IMG/VR virus record: IMGVR_UViG_3300030117_008059
Coordinates: 1-26,047 of that record
Reading direction: 5' to 3' (one strand)
Source of the DNA: a virus
DNA: 26,047 bases
How positions within the stretch are numbered: the first letter of the stretch is position 1; each line of letters opens with the position of its first letter. Position numbers and translations under genes: made by a program. Below, piece after piece: positions 25,177 through 26,047 of this stretch. The notes under the pieces were generated by a model. That model was not told where the DNA came from. It was given only the letters and a program-made list of their open reading frames with translations, and did not search any database.

Positions 25177-25216
25177 AGTCGGGAAATTTGCCGACTTGCT
25201 TTAGCCGATTGAGCAA
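25177..25216 (+). promoter_or_regulatory. Structured leader of the ssb gene; possible autoregulatory operator
   Basis: AGTCGG (25177-25182) can pair with CCGACT (25191-25196) or, with one G-U pair, with CCGATT (25205-25210). The second site lies in the loop of another hairpin, TTGCT (25196-25200) with AGCAA (25212-25216). The two arrangements are mutually exclusive or could form a pseudoknot. An unstructured A-rich run and AAGGAG follow directly. T4 gp32 represses its own translation through a leader pseudoknot next to an unstructured A/U-rich ribosome site, so the analogy is close; function here is inference. Confidence 0.45.
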
Positions 25217-25234
25217 AAAAATAAGGAGTACAAA

Positions 25235-25999
25235 ATGGCTATTGATATTGAGAAAATGAAACAAAAGCTGAATACCTTGCAAGGCAAGGATACCGGTAAG
25301 AAGGTTTTTTGGCGTCCAAACGATGGAGAGAATAATCTCCGTATTGTTCCGACTGCCGATGGTGATCCCTTCAAGGAGCGATGGTTCCACTACAACGTGG
25401 CAAAGGGAGGTTTTCTTTGCCCGAAGCGTAATTTTGGAGACGGATGCCCTGTGTGCGATTTCGGAAATAAACTCTGGAACGAAGGCACTGAGGAGAGCAA
25501 GAGACTGGCAAAGGACATGTTTGCAAAGCAGAGGTTCTTCTCCCCAGTTTTGGTTCGCGGAGAAGAGAACGAAGGAGTGAGAGTTTGGGGGTATGGAAAG
25601 ACAGCCTATCAGAAGCTTTTGAATATTGTTCTGGATCCGGACTATGGCGATATCACCGATCCGGACGATGGTAACGATCTTAAGATTATGTATGGAAAGG
25701 CGCCTGGCGCATCTTTTCCCACTACAGACATTCGCCCTCGTCCTCGCAAGACAGTTCTTTGCGACGATAACGTCGGTGGCGACGAGCGCTGTGCAGAATT
25801 GCTTGAGACTGTACCTAACTTTGAAACCCTGTTCGAGCGCAAGACGACAGAGGAAGTGGGGCAGCTTTTGGATACTTTCCTGTCTACTGACGGCGGCACA
25901 GGCGAAGTTGAGCGTTTTGGTACCACCACTACGACAACCACTACGACGGGCGAAACGGATGCTGTTGAGGCAGCATTTAACGATTTGCTCAACAGTTAA
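25235..25999 (+). CDS. gp32: Single-stranded DNA-binding protein, gp32-like
   Basis: The 254-residue product has KKVFWRPNDGENNLRIVP, then FKERWFHYNVAKGGFLCPKR and DGCPVCDF. H52, C62, C71 and C74 reproduce the H-x-C-x-C-x2-C zinc site of T4 gp32 (H64, C77, C87, C90) with slightly shorter spacings. The WGYGKTAYQKLL and LDPDYGDITDPDDGNDL parts belong to the OB-type core. After the core come a nine-Thr tract and a short acidic tail (GETDAVEAAFNDLLNS), matching the acidic protein-interaction tail of gp32. It would coat single strands in replication, repair and recombination and contact polymerase. AAGGAG precedes the ATG. Arg codons are mostly CGN (11 of 14 by hand count), unlike the two genes before it, which suggests high expression. 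Slightly shorter than T4 gp32 (301 residues). Confidence 0.93.
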   Translation: MAIDIEKMKQKLNTLQGKDTGKKVFWRPNDGENNLRIVPTADGDPFKERWFHYNVAKGGFLCPKRNFGDGCPVCDFGNKLWNEGTEESKRLAKDMFAKQRFFSPVLVRGEENEGVRVWGYGKTAYQKLLNIVLDPDYGDITDPDDGNDLKIMYGKAPGASFPTTDIRPRPRKTVLCDDNVGGDERCAELLETVPNFETLFERKTTEEVGQLLDTFLSTDGGTGEVERFGTTTTTTTTTGETDAVEAAFNDLLNS

Positions 26000-26027
26000 A
26001 TCACTGTCCGCAGGGAGGCACGGGGTT

Positions 26028-26047
26028 ACAGGTGTCTCATACACTGT
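26028..26047 (+). other. Inverted repeat at the window edge, possible truncated terminator
   Basis: ACAG-G-TGT (26028-26035) pairs with ACACTGT (26041-26047), a 7-bp stem with one bulged G and loop CTCAT, 28 nt after the ssb stop. It could be the terminator stem of the ssb transcript, but the bases that would show a T-run lie outside the window. Confidence 0.3.

Noticed and set aside
25175-26044. 289-codon open frame on the minus strand opposite the SSB gene
   Set aside because: It mirrors the SSB gene, which has a promoter, ribosome site and zinc motif. The minus-strand translation shows no recognisable motif and every other gene is on the plus strand.
26010-26047. Possible start of a tRNA with a CAT anticodon
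   Set aside because: The CTCATAC loop is suggestive, but the flanking bases do not make a proper anticodon stem, and no acceptor or D arm with T8, A14 and GG fits.
1-26047. CRISPR array, insertion sequence, integrase or attachment site
   Set aside because: No regularly spaced short direct repeats, transposase or recombinase motifs, or tRNA-end sequences were seen; the only repeats are coding modules in the fibre.

Overview
The window is a densely packed, entirely plus-strand block of a contractile-tailed (myovirus) bacteriophage genome of the T4 superfamily. The evidence is a run of recognisable T4-type tail proteins in near-T4 order: neck gp13-like, neck gp14-like, tail terminator gp15-like, sheath gp18, tube gp19, a gp26-like baseplate hub/chaperone protein, a tape measure, a gp48/gp54-like tube initiator and a gp53-like wedge protein. 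I see no integrase, rRNA, tRNA, CRISPR, IS element or host gene. The style of the proteins (Ala/Gly/Asp-rich fibre modules, moderate GC, AGA-rich codon use) suggests a marine or aquatic Gram-negative host, but this is an impression and no host marker is present.

Layout. 1-3665: neck and tail-completion genes (gp13-, gp14- and gp15-like), then two small accessory genes. 3666-8680: a single 1612-residue repetitive fibre-like protein, with a candidate promoter in front and a strong UUCG-loop terminator behind. 8681-13862: sheath, tube and the gp26-like/overlapping small ORF pair, closed by a 12-bp-stem terminator. 13900-23077: a conserved small protein, tape measure, tube initiator, gp53-like LysM-type wedge protein, a 1373-residue baseplate protein and a 411-residue conserved virion-type protein, nearly without gaps. 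23098-25999: the window switches to DNA metabolism, with an exonuclease-less family A DNA polymerase, an overlapping FtsZ/tubulin-like protein, and a gp32-like single-stranded DNA-binding protein with its own consensus promoter and a structured leader.

How it works together. The first 23 kb encodes the neck-tail-baseplate machine plus one adhesin-like fibre. The last 3 kb is a small replication module. The most interesting items are: (a) the compact polymerase and FtsZ-like pair, whose reading frames overlap by 13 nt; (b) a possible gp32-style autoregulatory leader; (c) one small beta-rich domain that recurs in three otherwise unrelated virion proteins, plus a C-terminal module shared by the tail terminator and the fibre; (d) a possible +1 frameshift joining the two ORFs ahead of the tape measure. 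All family names come from reading translated motifs by eye; no database search was run.
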